A stretch of DNA of 64,000 nt from a virus. Numbering within the stretch: position 1 is the first letter of the stretch; each line of letters opens with the position of its first letter. Below the pieces are notes generated by a model that saw nothing but the letters and a program-made list of their open reading frames with translations, did not search any database and was not told the origin of the DNA. Of this stretch, positions 9,792-18,154 are shown one piece after another. The stretch spans positions 1 to 64,000 of the IMG/VR virus record IMGVR_UViG_3300046507_000447. The stretch is one strand, 5' to 3'. The translations under genes were made by a program, and so were the position numbers.

Positions 9792-10546
9792 TGGTCACAC
9801 TGGCAAACCCGAAACCGGGATATCCACAATTCGCGCGGACAAACTCCTCGCGGTATCTGCGCGCCTATATGCGCGGGCTCTGGGCGAAGGGGGAACAACG
9901 CTGGGACAAAGACGTTGACCAGAATTTTTCCTGGTTCGGCTACTGGACCCCGCAGCAAGCGATCTATCGTTTGGAGCTGGACACGCAGCAGATGCCGCCG
10001 TGGTACTCGCCTTACTATGTCAAGCTGATCTGGGATCCGAAGCATTCCATTCCGCAACCTCCTGGCGACGATACGGCAGTCGATACCGTCTATGAAGCGA
10101 CACGGACCTGGGCGTCCTGGGCGGCTCCGATCGAGGGTGCGTCGGCCTACATTTTCGCCGATCGGATGATGGTCATGTATTCGGGCGGCGAGTGGAAGCC
10201 CATAGCTCGGCTAGTCGATCGGAAGTTCAATTGCGAGATTGCGATCTGCGCGGTCGGGCTCAAGGCCAACATGAAGATGGTGTCGAAGGTCATCGACCAG
10301 CCGATCCGGATCTACGCCCAGAACAACCAGAGCCGGATGCGCGGCGGCGACTATCGCTATACCTATCCGCTCCGCAAGAACGGCGTGGATATCGGCGTTG
10401 TCTTCCAGGGCAAATTCACCTCGGGGTGCTCGGTTGAATTCGACACGGACTTCGCCAAGGGCGATGTTCTCTCGATCGACTTCCCGGCCGGGGCAACCCG
10501 AGATCAAACCTTCGCCGTCAGCTTGCTTGGGGAGTACCTCCTTTGA
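9791..10546 (+). CDS. Hypothetical tail-fibre module protein
   Basis: A 251-residue protein, aromatic-rich in its N-terminal half (WFGYWTPQQAIYRLEL) and beta-rich in its C-terminal half. No family recognised. It is coupled to its neighbours by a TAATG overlap upstream and a TTGA overlap downstream, so it belongs to the tail-tip operon. A structural role is likely from context. Confidence 0.6.
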   Translation: MVTLANPKPGYPQFARTNSSRYLRAYMRGLWAKGEQRWDKDVDQNFSWFGYWTPQQAIYRLELDTQQMPPWYSPYYVKLIWDPKHSIPQPPGDDTAVDTVYEATRTWASWAAPIEGASAYIFADRMMVMYSGGEWKPIARLVDRKFNCEIAICAVGLKANMKMVSKVIDQPIRIYAQNNQSRMRGGDYRYTYPLRKNGVDIGVVFQGKFTSGCSVEFDTDFAKGDVLSIDFPAGATRDQTFAVSLLGEYLL

Positions 10547-12861
10547 CCAGATACCTCACTGCGCAGCCGTTGCTCGCCGCGCCCTTCCTCCGCGTCTGGG
10601 AGAACTATGCCGGGGGCCTGCCGCCGAAAGAGCTGCCCTACTCGCCGGAAGTCGCCGGCCGGGTGATCGGGACGCGCTTCAGCCAGAACCTCGATCTCAT
10701 GGCCACGGTGAGCAATTACCGGCGCGCTGACGTCGCGGGCATCGGCAACCCTTCGACGCCGGTCGCGCAGAACGCCGCCTACTACTTCTCGCCGGATGAC
10801 AACTATGTGCTCATGGGCGGCGACGCTACGGTCCTCCCCGTGGTGCTGCCGGCCCTGTTCAAACGGCGCGGCCCCTACTACATGCCGGTTGATGTCGGAG
10901 CCCTGCCGCTGCCATCGTCTGCTGTCGTCACGCGCGCGGCGCTGTCGAAGGGCGGCACGGTGATCGCGGTCTCGACCAGCGATGCGCCGAACGACGTCAA
11001 GGTCTACCTGAAGAACGGCGCGCTCGAAACCTGGGCGCTGGCGACGACGCTGCATCCGAACACGGACTCCGGAGCGGATCTCAGCGCCAGCCCGTTGAAG
11101 ATCGCCGACGACGCAAGCTTCCTATTCGTGGTCGGCGGCTTCGGCCTGGGCTCGATGTATGTCCTGACGAGCGGCGTCTACACGGCGGCCGGCCCAACCG
11201 CGACGACGGCCTCCTGGATCCGCGACGTGGTCAAGCGGACGAACGGCGATTGGTGGGCCTTGCTCTCCGATACCGCGCTTGGCTTCAAAGGCCCGCCGCA
11301 GGTCTGGGGCTATATCGCGGGCGTCTGGACGGCGATCGACACGACGTTGACGTTCCCTGTTGCCAACGGGGTCGAGGCGGTCTCCTCGCATTTCGCACAC
11401 GGCGGCGAGATCGTCGTCTTCACCGTCGCGCGCAACACGACGTTCGGCAGCAGCGCGGACCAGGAAAAATCCCTCGGGATTATCCACGCCTACAACGGCA
11501 CGGACTACACGCTGATCACGGAGTATTCGGTGATCCCAGGCGGGGCGATCTGCCTGCTGGTTGCCGAGCCGAAAGTTTCTCCTGACGGGAATTTCATCGC
11601 CGTCGGTTGCAGGCTCTCCTCCAGCGCAGGCGGGCACACGCGGCCGATCTATGTCTACCAATGCACGGGCGGCGTGGGCACGTCCACGGTGACGCTGCTC
11701 CACACCTTCACGTCTCCCGGCGACGTCGGGCAGCAGACCTTCCAACCCTACGGCTTCTCGCCGGATAACTCTGTACTCCATGCGCAGTGGAACGGCTCGG
11801 GCGGCGCGGCCGACGGCAACTTCCATCTGAACATGGTCACGCCCTGGGCCAACAACAATCCGATGAAGGAAGCGCCTGGAGTCGATAGCAAGCTGGTAAC
11901 GATCCCGGTCTATAGTCCGCACGGGCAGGTCGCGTTCACGCTGACGCCGGGAGGTCTCGTCGCCACGGTGAAAGACGGCTCGGGAAACTATATCGACATG
12001 ACGGTCCTGGAGGGCACGTTCATCTCGCTTTGGGATCGCATCGCAGGCGGCGAGGTCGGCCAGTTTGCCGAGCGCAACTTCATCCAGCATCCGCTCAATA
12101 CGGTGATCACCGATCTACTGTTTTCACCAGGCAGTCACATCTTCACTTACCACGCGGAAAGGCCTGGGGATCCTGATCAGACGGGGCTCGGCCGCTACAT
12201 CTATGACATCCACATTCCGCAGTTCATCTCCTACCGAGGGGTCATCCGGAACGCGGGCGACCTCGCTTCGCTGCTGGCCTTCCATCCGGCCGAGACGCAT
12301 TTCGTCACGGTCTTCAAGAACGCGGGCGGCAACAATATCCAGTTGTCCCACTTCACGAATTCGATCTACGATTTCACCCATCTCGATACCGACGGCGTGG
12401 AATACGGGCCGCCCGCGTTCTCGCCTTGCGAGGTCGTCATCGTGGCTCACGGCGGCGATCAGCCCTATTCCGCGTTCAATCATCTCTCGTCGCCTGATAG
12501 CCTTGTCGAGCAGACCTTGCCGATCATGGATTGGGACGAGACCTCGAACATCAACGCCGTGGTTTTCACGCCCGATTGCGACGGCCTGATCATCGTCACC
12601 GACGACAACATCCAGATCCGGGATCCGGCAGGCGGCGGCGTGCTGGACGAGCAGCCGGCCGAAGTTCCCGATCCGCAGATCCTGCCGGATCCCGATGACC
12701 CGAGCCAGATCATCATCGCCCCGAGCAACGGCGGCGGGGGTGGCGGTGGCGGGGGTGACGGCGGCCCGAGCTGGGGAGTCGATGTGCCTTCGAAGACGGT
12801 GGATAACCTTTCATACTTGCCATTCGTCAGCATCTCAGTGACCTTCCGGACATGGCGATAG
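10543..12861 (+). CDS. Large beta-propeller protein, probable receptor-binding or tail-tip adhesin
   Basis: A 772-residue protein with TTG start in a TTGA overlap, supported by GGGGAG about 9 bases upstream. It contains spaced WD-like repeats (YYFSPDDNYVLMG, VSPDGNFIAVG, YGFSPDNSVLHA, LLFSPGSHIFTY, LAFHPAETHFVTV, AVVFTPDCDGLIIV), fitting one or two beta-propellers. A linker with nine glycines (about 12730-12755) precedes a short C-terminal segment with lower G+C. Propellers in phage tails usually bind host surface or scaffold fibres. A paralogous propeller lies at 13775-15208. Confidence 0.75.
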   Translation: MTRYLTAQPLLAAPFLRVWENYAGGLPPKELPYSPEVAGRVIGTRFSQNLDLMATVSNYRRADVAGIGNPSTPVAQNAAYYFSPDDNYVLMGGDATVLPVVLPALFKRRGPYYMPVDVGALPLPSSAVVTRAALSKGGTVIAVSTSDAPNDVKVYLKNGALETWALATTLHPNTDSGADLSASPLKIADDASFLFVVGGFGLGSMYVLTSGVYTAAGPTATTASWIRDVVKRTNGDWWALLSDTALGFKGPPQVWGYIAGVWTAIDTTLTFPVANGVEAVSSHFAHGGEIVVFTVARNTTFGSSADQEKSLGIIHAYNGTDYTLITEYSVIPGGAICLLVAEPKVSPDGNFIAVGCRLSSSAGGHTRPIYVYQCTGGVGTSTVTLLHTFTSPGDVGQQTFQPYGFSPDNSVLHAQWNGSGGAADGNFHLNMVTPWANNNPMKEAPGVDSKLVTIPVYSPHGQVAFTLTPGGLVATVKDGSGNYIDMTVLEGTFISLWDRIAGGEVGQFAERNFIQHPLNTVITDLLFSPGSHIFTYHAERPGDPDQTGLGRYIYDIHIPQFISYRGVIRNAGDLASLLAFHPAETHFVTVFKNAGGNNIQLSHFTNSIYDFTHLDTDGVEYGPPAFSPCEVVIVAHGGDQPYSAFNHLSSPDSLVEQTLPIMDWDETSNINAVVFTPDCDGLIIVTDDNIQIRDPAGGGVLDEQPAEVPDPQILPDPDDPSQIIIAPSNGGGGGGGGGDGGPSWGVDVPSKTVDNLSYLPFVSISVTFRTWR

Positions 12862-12907
12862 CTGTTTGATTCGGCTATGACCGAAAAAACCTCCTGGAGA
12901 TCTTCCC

Positions 12908-13327
12908 ATGGCCATCGTCCATATCGATACCGACTCTTCAATCCTGCTGCTCGATACCTTCTGCGCGCGGCTTAACGGCGGCACGCTGGTCATTTACGAC
13001 GGCGCGATGCCCGCCGACGTGAGCACGGCGATCACCACGCAGAAGGATCTCGCGACCTTCGATCTGGCGAGCCCCGCTTTTGCCGATGCAACCGCGACCA
13101 GCACGGGCGCGGAAGCTCTGCTGGAGACCGTTCCGTCTGTCGTCGCTGACGATACTGGCAACGCTGTCTTCGGCCGGTTCTTCGACAACGCAGGCACGGC
13201 TCGACTGGACGCCGACTGCTCCATCGCTTCCGGATCCGGCGCGATCAAGCTGAACGCGGTCGCGGTTGCGGCGAACGTCAACCTCGCCGTGATCTCCTTC
13301 AAGTTCACCCAGCGCAAGTCCAGCTAA
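12908..13327 (+). CDS. Small fibre-associated protein, paralogue 1 of 3
   Basis: A 139-residue protein. It shares with the proteins at 13340-13771 and 15218-15643 the pattern (N)GGTLxIY-x-G-x-xPA-x3-TAIT-x-QxxLATF and later a FFDxxG/xxGxI segment. A GGAGATCTTCCC ribosome site precedes the ATG. The three copies alternate with the propeller and ConA-like genes, so they may be small trimeric caps or adaptors of fibres. No catalytic motif seen. Confidence 0.7.
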   Translation: MAIVHIDTDSSILLLDTFCARLNGGTLVIYDGAMPADVSTAITTQKDLATFDLASPAFADATATSTGAEALLETVPSVVADDTGNAVFGRFFDNAGTARLDADCSIASGSGAIKLNAVAVAANVNLAVISFKFTQRKSS

Positions 13328-13339
13328 GAGGGCAACAGA

Positions 13340-13771
13340 ATGACCACTTCCATTTCCGCCGAACGCGCCAAGGTCATGCTTGACGCCGGCAATGTCCTGG
13401 TGAACGGCGGCACGATCGAGGTCTACCAGGGCACGCGCCCTGCGACGGTCGATACCGCGATCACCTCCCAGGTTCTGCTCGGCGTCTTCACGATCGGCGC
13501 GACGGCGTTTGCCGCTGCCACCCAGATCACGGGCTATTCCACGGCGACCGCCAACACGATCGCCCCGGTGGACGCCGACGTGACCGGCACGGCGCAGTTC
13601 TATCGCGCCAAGAAGTCCGACGGCTCGCCCTGGGAAGACGGCAAGATCACCGACACGGCGGGCGACGGCGACATGAAGATGGCGAACGTCGCCGTGGTCG
13701 AGGACGTCGAAATGAAGATCGTCTCCTGGACTGAGTATATGCCCTACGCCGCAGACCTGCCGGCCCCTTGA
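13340..13771 (+). CDS. Small fibre-associated protein, paralogue 2 of 3
   Basis: A 143-residue protein, 12 bases after paralogue 1, with a GAGGGCAACAG ribosome site. It keeps NGGTIEVYQGTRPATVDTAI near residue 25 and a GSPWEDGKITDTAG turn near residue 100. Clear homology to its neighbour suggests tandem duplication followed by divergence. Probably virion-associated. Confidence 0.7.
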   Translation: MTTSISAERAKVMLDAGNVLVNGGTIEVYQGTRPATVDTAITSQVLLGVFTIGATAFAAATQITGYSTATANTIAPVDADVTGTAQFYRAKKSDGSPWEDGKITDTAGDGDMKMANVAVVEDVEMKIVSWTEYMPYAADLPAP

Positions 13772-13774
13772 TCC

Positions 13775-15208
13775 ATGACAACCGGAAACCCCCACCTCGC
13801 GTGCTGGACGGCGCTGGACGGAATTCTCCGTCTGTATGAGCTTGACTCGAACAACGTGTTCGTCCAGATCGCGTCGTCCAGTTGCGCGCACTCGGGATCT
13901 GTCCCGAGCCTGCCGTTCATCTCGTTCGGGGTTTCCGACACACGCCTGATCGATTACCGCAACGACAACCCTGGCGCCACGAGCGGCCAGAAATTCGAGC
14001 TGCGCGACTTCGATCTCGCGATCAAGGATGTCAAGAACTATGGCCAGAATGTCGGGACGACCGACGGCTGGTTTGTCGGCGCGGCGATGCCGGCCTTCAA
14101 CGTCTTCACGGTGCTGAACAAGGCGCAGTCGGCGAACTATAATATCGTGGTCGCTGACGCCTTCGCCAATGACGGTTCGCTCCCCGTGACGACGCGGCAG
14201 AACGCCGTCGCCTTCTCGCCGAATGCCCAGGTCGCCGCCTTCGCGAATGACCTCGGCTTGAACATCCTGAAATACAACGGGACCGGCATCAACTACGGCG
14301 AGCCGGTCTACGATCCGACCTTCTTCGATAAGGGGATCGAGTATCCCCTGTCGGCGCTTGGCTGGTCTCCGGACAGCAAGTATCTGGTCTCGGGCAAGAA
14401 GCTGACATCGGGCATCCAGATCTGGGTTCGCTCGGGCACGGACATCGGCCTTGCTTTCGAGCTGGACGAGCCGACCTCGGGTGACATGGGCGGCGTCCAG
14501 GCTATCGCGTGGCGCTTCGACGGGCGCTATGTCGCGGTCTCCTATAACAACGCAGGCGTGTTTACTACGGTCATATACTACCGTCGTGGCGATTACCTGA
14601 TCAAGGGCCAGACGATCTCGAATTTCGGCAGCATGCTCAACTGGCTGGCCGACGGCTCGTACCTCCTGGACGCCGGCCAGAAGAAGGCTCAGCGTTATGA
14701 CGGTGACGGGGCTATGTCCTCGGCCAACGGCATGATGACGAACCTCCAGAGCGCGGTCGGCGTGGCGGCGATCTCCGGGCAGGTCAAGAGCGCGCAGCCG
14801 CTGCCCTCGATCTACGATGTGGCCCTGAACGCCTTCACCATGCAGACCGTCCACACGGCGAACATCAAGGTCATGTTGGTCAAGGACGCGATCTACGACC
14901 AGACGGCGACGAACCTCACTGCGCTCCTGGCGAAGGAAGTCTCGGGCAGCAACTGGCCGGCAGGCGGCAAAGTCCTTACCGGCGTCAGCTACGACGCATC
15001 CGTCGCCGGGACGGTCAAGATCAAATTCGACAACGTCACACAGATAATTACCTCGCCGACCCTTACGTTGAACGGTCTGGTCTTCTATGACGCAACCAAT
15101 TCGATGCCTCTCATGTTCGTCGGCTACAGCTCGAACGTGACGATCGACTCGACCAAAACAATCAGCATCGAAGGCGCGGCCGGAAATCTGGCACGCTTCC
15201 TTGCATAG
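13775..15208 (+). CDS. Second beta-propeller protein with phage C-terminal domain
   Basis: A 477-residue protein. Residues about 1-310 carry propeller-like repeats (VAFSPNAQVAAFANDLG, LGWSPDSKYLVSG, AIAWRFDGRYVAVS, LNWLADGSYLLDAG). Residues about 360-477 form another domain (VMLVKDAIYDQTATNLTALL, then VSGSNWPAGGKVLTGV) that I know as a stand-alone head or tail-fibre-associated phage protein. This is therefore a fusion of a recognition domain with a virion-attachment domain. Confidence 0.7.
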   Translation: MTTGNPHLACWTALDGILRLYELDSNNVFVQIASSSCAHSGSVPSLPFISFGVSDTRLIDYRNDNPGATSGQKFELRDFDLAIKDVKNYGQNVGTTDGWFVGAAMPAFNVFTVLNKAQSANYNIVVADAFANDGSLPVTTRQNAVAFSPNAQVAAFANDLGLNILKYNGTGINYGEPVYDPTFFDKGIEYPLSALGWSPDSKYLVSGKKLTSGIQIWVRSGTDIGLAFELDEPTSGDMGGVQAIAWRFDGRYVAVSYNNAGVFTTVIYYRRGDYLIKGQTISNFGSMLNWLADGSYLLDAGQKKAQRYDGDGAMSSANGMMTNLQSAVGVAAISGQVKSAQPLPSIYDVALNAFTMQTVHTANIKVMLVKDAIYDQTATNLTALLAKEVSGSNWPAGGKVLTGVSYDASVAGTVKIKFDNVTQIITSPTLTLNGLVFYDATNSMPLMFVGYSSNVTIDSTKTISIEGAAGNLARFLA

Positions 15209-15217
15209 GGGGCCATC

Positions 15218-15643
15218 GTGACGACAAGCGTTCCTTCCGCCGAAGCTCTCGCCGTTTGCAATCGCGAGGTTGACAAGCTCGACGCCGGCAGTGGATCCGG
15301 CACGCTGAAGATCTATGGCGGCACGCGCGCCGTCAATTCTGACACGGCCCCAGGAACGACCGCGCTGGCGACCATGACATTCGCCAAGCCGGCTTTCGGT
15401 GACGCGGCCATGTCCGGACAGGTTGCCATCGCCACGATGAACGCCGCGCCGAACTTCACCGTCACCAATGCCGGCACAGCGACGTGGTTCCGCACCTTCG
15501 ACAGCGCGGGCAACGTGGTCTATGACGGCGATGTCACGGCGGCCTCGGGCTCGGGCGATCTGAAGCTGTCTCTGCTGGCCCTGCCGGCCGGCAAGACCAT
15601 GACGCCTGTCGCTTTGACCTTCCGCGTTCCGACCGGTTCGTAA
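15218..15643 (+). CDS. Small fibre-associated protein, paralogue 3 of 3
   Basis: A 141-residue protein, GTG start preceded by AGGGGGCC. It has SGTLKIYGGTRAVNSDTAP, LATMTFAKPAF and FRTFDSAGNVVYDG, the same order of motifs as paralogues 1 and 2 but with more divergence. It is separated from them by the second propeller gene, as if gene and propeller were duplicated as a pair. Confidence 0.7.
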   Translation: MTTSVPSAEALAVCNREVDKLDAGSGSGTLKIYGGTRAVNSDTAPGTTALATMTFAKPAFGDAAMSGQVAIATMNAAPNFTVTNAGTATWFRTFDSAGNVVYDGDVTAASGSGDLKLSLLALPAGKTMTPVALTFRVPTGS

Positions 15644-15654
15644 GGAGAAGATCC

Positions 15655-17442
15655 GTGGCTGGCGGCTTTAACGCAACGATCAACTTCGACACGATCCCGC
15701 GCAACTACGACCAGCAGGGCCGCGAGTGGTTGCCCATTCCTGGCTTCGGCGGCATGCCGAATTTCATCCAGAACTCCTTGACGTCTGGCGGCTATTCCAT
15801 GGACAGCCGCCCGAACCTGGGCGGTTTGAGCGTCGCGGATAACGACCTGATCGCCGGCACGCAAGACTTCGAAGTCAATGTGATTTTCTATCTGGAGGAC
15901 ACTGTCAACGAGCAGATCGTCCTCGCCAATCGCGGCGGCGCGTCGGGGGATCCGGGCGGCAACGTTGATGGCCAGTTCATTATCGAGGTCTACAACAACA
16001 CGTTCGTCTTTTACCTCGGCTCGACTGGCTTCGCGCAGACTGGCGGCCCGGTCCCAGGCTGGAACAACCTGCTCCTGACGCGAACCGGCACGCATTTCGT
16101 GGCCAAGAACAACGGCACGCAGTTCGCCACCTTCGACACGGCAAACAACTTCCCGTTCTCCCGCTGGACCGTCGGCCAGCTCGGCGTCGCCGTGGTCAAC
16201 CTGCCGCTGCTCGGTTGGGTGGATTACTTTTCCGTCAGCGGGAACGTCCAGGTCAACGGCGCGTCCGTCTGGCCGGGTTTCCGATCGACCGGCTATATCG
16301 ACCTGTCCGACCCCGAATACCAGACGCAATCCGTCGGCCTGAAGTCGGGCATTATCGAGCTGCGGCCGAGCGACATCGCAGTCAACGCCCTGAACAGCGG
16401 CCAGTTCGCGCTCATCAAATCCCGTGCGCCGGCCGTGCGCGCCCGCATCCGGACGGACGGCAACCAGATCGAGATGAAGTCCGGTCTGCCCGCCGTGCGC
16501 GCCAAGATCCTCGGCGACGTCGTCTCGATCATCAAGTCCGGTTTGCCCGCTGTTCGCGCGCGCATCGTCGCGCAGCAGCCCCACGGCTTGACCGGCAACT
16601 CGCTGCTGCCTGCCGTGCGCGCCCGCCTCGTCGCCGCGACTCCGATCGCCGTCAACATTGAAAGCGCCCTGCCTGCCGTGCGCGCCAGCATCGCGGGCTC
16701 GGCGGCAATCGCTGCGGATATCAAGTCCGGTCTGCCTGCGGTGCGCGCGAGCGGTTATATCGCGACGCCGGCCCTAGCTATGATCGAGAGCGTGCTGCCC
16801 GCCGTGCGCGCCAGGATCGTCGGCTTGGCCGGCTACGGGATAGACGTTCATTCGGTGCTGCCAGCCGTCCAGGCGCGGATCGTCGGCGCGGCACAGATCG
16901 CCGTCAAGATCGTCTCGAACCTGCCGGCCGTGCGTGCGCAGATCATCGCGCAGTCCGTCAACATCACCGACGTCCAGTCCCGGCTCCAGGCCGTGCGGGC
17001 TCGCATCGTCGCGGGCATCACGACCCAGATCAACGGCAATGTCGAGCTGCCCGCGTTCGGCGCGAGCGGCGAGATCCTCGTCGTCAACCAGATCATCGGC
17101 GACCTGGAGCTGCCGGGGATCAGCGGCGAGGGCATGATCATCCAGTTCATCGCCGTCAGTGGCAATGTCGAGCTTCCTGGTCTGGGCGTCGAAGGCGAGA
17201 TCTCGTCCTTCATGAGCATCAATGGCGATGTCGAGCTACCTGCGTTCGGTGTGACCGGCGAGATCATGCAAATGCAGACGATCGTCGGCGAGATCGAGCT
17301 GCCGGCTTTCGGCGTGGTCGGGCTCTTGCGCGTCGGCGACCAGCCTGTCATTCACACGGGATCCCAGCCGGATCTCGCCACGGACTCTCCCGGCGTCGGC
17401 GGGGGGATCTATCTCGGAACCGACGAAATAAGGATGGGCTAA
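15655..17442 (+). CDS. ConA/LamG-like protein with C-terminal LP-repeat array
   Basis: A 595-residue protein, GTG start with AAGGAGAAGATCC upstream. Residues about 55-200 look like a concanavalin-A/LamG sandwich (DFEVNVIFYLED, GWNNLLLTRTGTHFVAKNNG, FSRWTVGQLGV). From about residue 255 to 560 there are about 15 units of 18-24 residues built around LPAVRAxI, changing into ELPAFGxxGEI in the last five. Related LPALxxxG repeats occur in phage tail proteins. This is probably an extended beta-rich stalk with a sugar-binding head. Confidence 0.75.
   Translation: MAGGFNATINFDTIPRNYDQQGREWLPIPGFGGMPNFIQNSLTSGGYSMDSRPNLGGLSVADNDLIAGTQDFEVNVIFYLEDTVNEQIVLANRGGASGDPGGNVDGQFIIEVYNNTFVFYLGSTGFAQTGGPVPGWNNLLLTRTGTHFVAKNNGTQFATFDTANNFPFSRWTVGQLGVAVVNLPLLGWVDYFSVSGNVQVNGASVWPGFRSTGYIDLSDPEYQTQSVGLKSGIIELRPSDIAVNALNSGQFALIKSRAPAVRARIRTDGNQIEMKSGLPAVRAKILGDVVSIIKSGLPAVRARIVAQQPHGLTGNSLLPAVRARLVAATPIAVNIESALPAVRASIAGSAAIAADIKSGLPAVRASGYIATPALAMIESVLPAVRARIVGLAGYGIDVHSVLPAVQARIVGAAQIAVKIVSNLPAVRAQIIAQSVNITDVQSRLQAVRARIVAGITTQINGNVELPAFGASGEILVVNQIIGDLELPGISGEGMIIQFIAVSGNVELPGLGVEGEISSFMSINGDVELPAFGVTGEIMQMQTIVGEIELPAFGVVGLLRVGDQPVIHTGSQPDLATDSPGVGGGIYLGTDEIRMG
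16420..17330 (+). repeat. Coding repeat array, about 15 LP units
   Basis: Units begin near 16425 and recur every 54-69 bases inside the gene at 15655-17442. Ten units centre on LPAVRA(R/S/K)I (one is LPAVQARI, one LQAVRARI) and five on ELP(A/G)(F/I/L)G-x2-GE(I/M). Synonymous codons differ between units, so this is not a recent slippage product. Confidence 0.8.
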
Positions 17443-17723
17443 TGGCACAGACCACAAAGATCACGATCACCAACGACGCCTGGACGGCCATGCCGAAAGA
17501 CGGCCCGTTCGTTTGCGTTCAACCGCAGGCCCCGATGTCGATGATTGTCCGCATTGATGACGTGGCTCCAGACGACGAGGACGTGACCGGGCTCATCATT
17601 GCCGGCGCGAACGGAGAAAACGCGCCCAGGAGCTTCTCTGCCGGCAACGTGCCCGACGGAGCAATCCTCTATGCTCGCACTAAAGATCAGGCGGATGCAG
17701 AGCTGACGGTCATCACTTACTGA
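17442..17723 (+). CDS. Small beta-rich structural protein ending the tail module
   Basis: A 93-residue protein starting in a TAATG overlap with the LP-repeat gene. It is predicted mostly beta, with no transmembrane segment. Short proteins of this kind (PxG-x-FVCVQP start, AILYARTKDQADAELTV end) often close phage fibre operons. Its 3' end overlaps by 11 bases the minus-strand gene at 17713-18045, with no obvious terminator between. Confidence 0.65.
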   Translation: MAQTTKITITNDAWTAMPKDGPFVCVQPQAPMSMIVRIDDVAPDDEDVTGLIIAGANGENAPRSFSAGNVPDGAILYARTKDQADAELTVITY

Positions 17724-18045
17724 CGCGCCCTCGTACCACGTTATAGCGGACGTTCCTGTCCATCACTTCAGCCAGCGTGCCGAAGCTGCGACGGCCCGCT
17801 TCCTGGTCCTCGTGGTTCCATTGCGACGCCATGCGGCACAGCAGCGTCCAGGCTTTCAACATCTTCGCGTTCGGTCGATCGAAGCGCATGCTCATGACGA
17901 TGTCGTAGGCTTCCGCCCCGCGCGTCTTGCGGCGATTGTTCCAGGTCGTGCCACATGCGTGGGAGCAGAACCTTTTCACGAAACGCACAGAGCCACCCAC
18001 GGGCTCGCGGCATTCCCAGCATCCGGCCGTCCCACGATTATTCAT
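17713..18045 (-). CDS. Zinc-finger protein (CxxC...CxxxC) of rhizobial type
   Basis: A 110-residue protein read against the surrounding late genes. The N-terminus has CWEC at residues 9-12 and FCSHAC about 15 residues later, a four-cysteine zinc site, followed by TWNNRRKTRGAEAYDIVMSMRFDRP-type helices. Very similar small proteins occur in alphaproteobacterial genomes and phages. It may bind nucleic acid. There is no clear ribosome site, and a candidate promoter at 18050-18078 would give a nearly leaderless message. Confidence 0.7.
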   Translation of the reverse strand: MNNRGTAGCWECREPVGGSVRFVKRFCSHACGTTWNNRRKTRGAEAYDIVMSMRFDRPNAKMLKAWTLLCRMASQWNHEDQEAGRRSFGTLAEVMDRNVRYNVVRGRVSK

Positions 18046-18049
18046 GTTG

Positions 18050-18078
18050 ATAACTCTCTACTAACTGTTGCCTGACTT
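18050..18078 (-). promoter_or_regulatory. Possible minus-strand promoter with degenerate operator
   Basis: Read on the minus strand: AAGTCA, a 17-base spacer starting GGCAAC, then AGTTAT. The layout copies the operator-in-spacer promoters at 24780, 27687 and 34067, but the second half-site (GTAGAG) is poor. Transcription would begin at or next to the ATG at 18045. Confidence 0.3.
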
Positions 18079-18154
18079 CTGTGTACTCGGAGCCGCGACT
18101 GGAAGCAATCGCCCGAATGAGCTATGCAGGTTTTATAGTTAACGGAGCGGCCAG

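Noticed and set aside
12938-14854. A 638-codon minus-strand frame under the fibre genes
   Set aside because: Shadow of three well-supported plus-strand genes; composition is typical of antisense frames in G+C-rich DNA.
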